Positions 5,070 to 5,206 of a DNA stretch of 5,206 nt are shown here, piece after piece. The stretch spans positions 1-5,206 of the forward strand of contig CAIPTQ010000096.1 in the NCBI GenBank assembly GCA_903868035.1, in the 5' to 3' direction. Source of the DNA: an uncultured Phycisphaerales bacterium. GTDB taxonomy: Bacteria; Planctomycetota; Phycisphaerae; WQYP01. Made by a program: the position numbers and the translations under genes. The notes beneath the pieces were generated by a model. That model saw nothing but the letters and a program-made list of their open reading frames with translations, did no database searches and was not told where the DNA came from. The number at the start of each line of letters is the position of its first letter. The stretch's first letter is position 1.

Positions 5070-5206
5070 GTAACCCTTCACACTTCTCAAGGCCCCGCAG
5101 GTAATAGCTGAGGCGTGGGGAGGCGTTTGAACGTGCAGGCGAGGCTCTGTGCGATGAATTGATAGGCCGAGCGCCCCTGGATGCGGCAGGTGGCCAGCAC
5201 GGACCA
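5070..5206 (-). mobile_element. Right end of an IS66-like insertion sequence (continues beyond window)
   Basis: The transposase reading frame entering from the right edge stops at 5087. Seventeen bases beyond it the plus strand reads GTAACCCTTCAC (5070-5081). IS66-family termini characteristically start with GTAA, so 5070 is the candidate outer base. The family makes 8-bp target duplications; the adjacent CTGTACCC (5062-5069) would be the copy on this side. The partner end lies outside, so the boundary is inferred. Confidence 0.5.
5087..5206 (-). CDS. IS66-like transposase, C-terminal fragment cut by the window edge
   Basis: The last 39 residues and stop of an open frame entering from the right. 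The sequence contains WSVLATCRIQGRSAYQFIAQ, then a basic stretch (FKRLP) and a PTPQLLPAGP tail. This looks like the C-terminal helix and Pro-rich tail of IS66-type DDE transposases, where 'WSVLATCR.QGRS' is typical. The DDE catalytic core is outside the window, so completeness and activity cannot be judged. It is transcribed toward the amidase gene, which begins about 60 bp downstream of its stop. The identification rests on a short match recalled from the family, hence moderate confidence. Confidence 0.7.
   Translation of the reverse strand, partial: WSVLATCRIQGRSAYQFIAQSLACTFKRLPTPQLLPAGP

Overview
The window looks like chromosomal DNA from a GC-rich, Gram-negative-type bacterium. It encodes an HtpX-type membrane protease, a twin-arginine lipoprotein amidase, an isolated sialic/nonulosonic acid gene pair and an IS66-like transposase tail. 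The dispersed-repeat flavour (heptanucleotide CCAATTA repeats, a GCGACCGTGAGGGAGCG-type motif) resembles what I associate with Planctomycetota and other PVC-group genomes. That assignment is inference from style, not proof.

Layout, left to right. Bases 1-279 hold no convincing gene. They contain a 12-bp inverted repeat enclosing about 84 bp, a short tandem motif, and a perfect 13-1-13 palindrome at 206-232. Bases 280-2561 carry a two-gene operon, neuB-neuC, joined by an ATGA overlap. It encodes a PEP-dependent nonulosonate (sialic acid) synthase and a hydrolysing UDP-GlcNAc 2-epimerase. Bases 2592-3173 hold a compact type II toxin-antitoxin module (Phd/YefM-like antitoxin, RelE/ParE-like toxin, ATGA overlap) with its own sigma70-like promoter and an operator-like repeat over the -10. 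Bases 3195-4076 (minus) encode an HtpX/M48 zinc metalloprotease behind an extended -10 promoter. Bases 4288-5025 (minus) encode a PGRP/Amidase_2-type N-acetylmuramoyl-L-alanine amidase with a Tat lipoprotein signal. At the right edge, also on the minus strand, is the C-terminal end of an IS66-like transposase. A plausible IS terminus lies only 44 bp upstream of the amidase start.

How the genes work together. NeuC should supply ManNAc (or the di-N-acetyl analogue), which NeuB condenses with PEP to a sialic or legionaminic-type acid. The CMP-activating enzyme (neuA) and a transferase are not in this window. The toxin-antitoxin pair appears to be a self-contained insertion between the sugar operon and the convergent protease gene. 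HtpX (inner-membrane quality control) and the amidase (peptidoglycan) are both envelope functions, but they have separate signals and need not be one operon. I see no clearly new multi-gene system. The most interesting points are repeat-derived sequence recruited into the NeuC coding frame, the IS insertion point just upstream of the amidase, and the CxxCH motif in front of its Tat signal.
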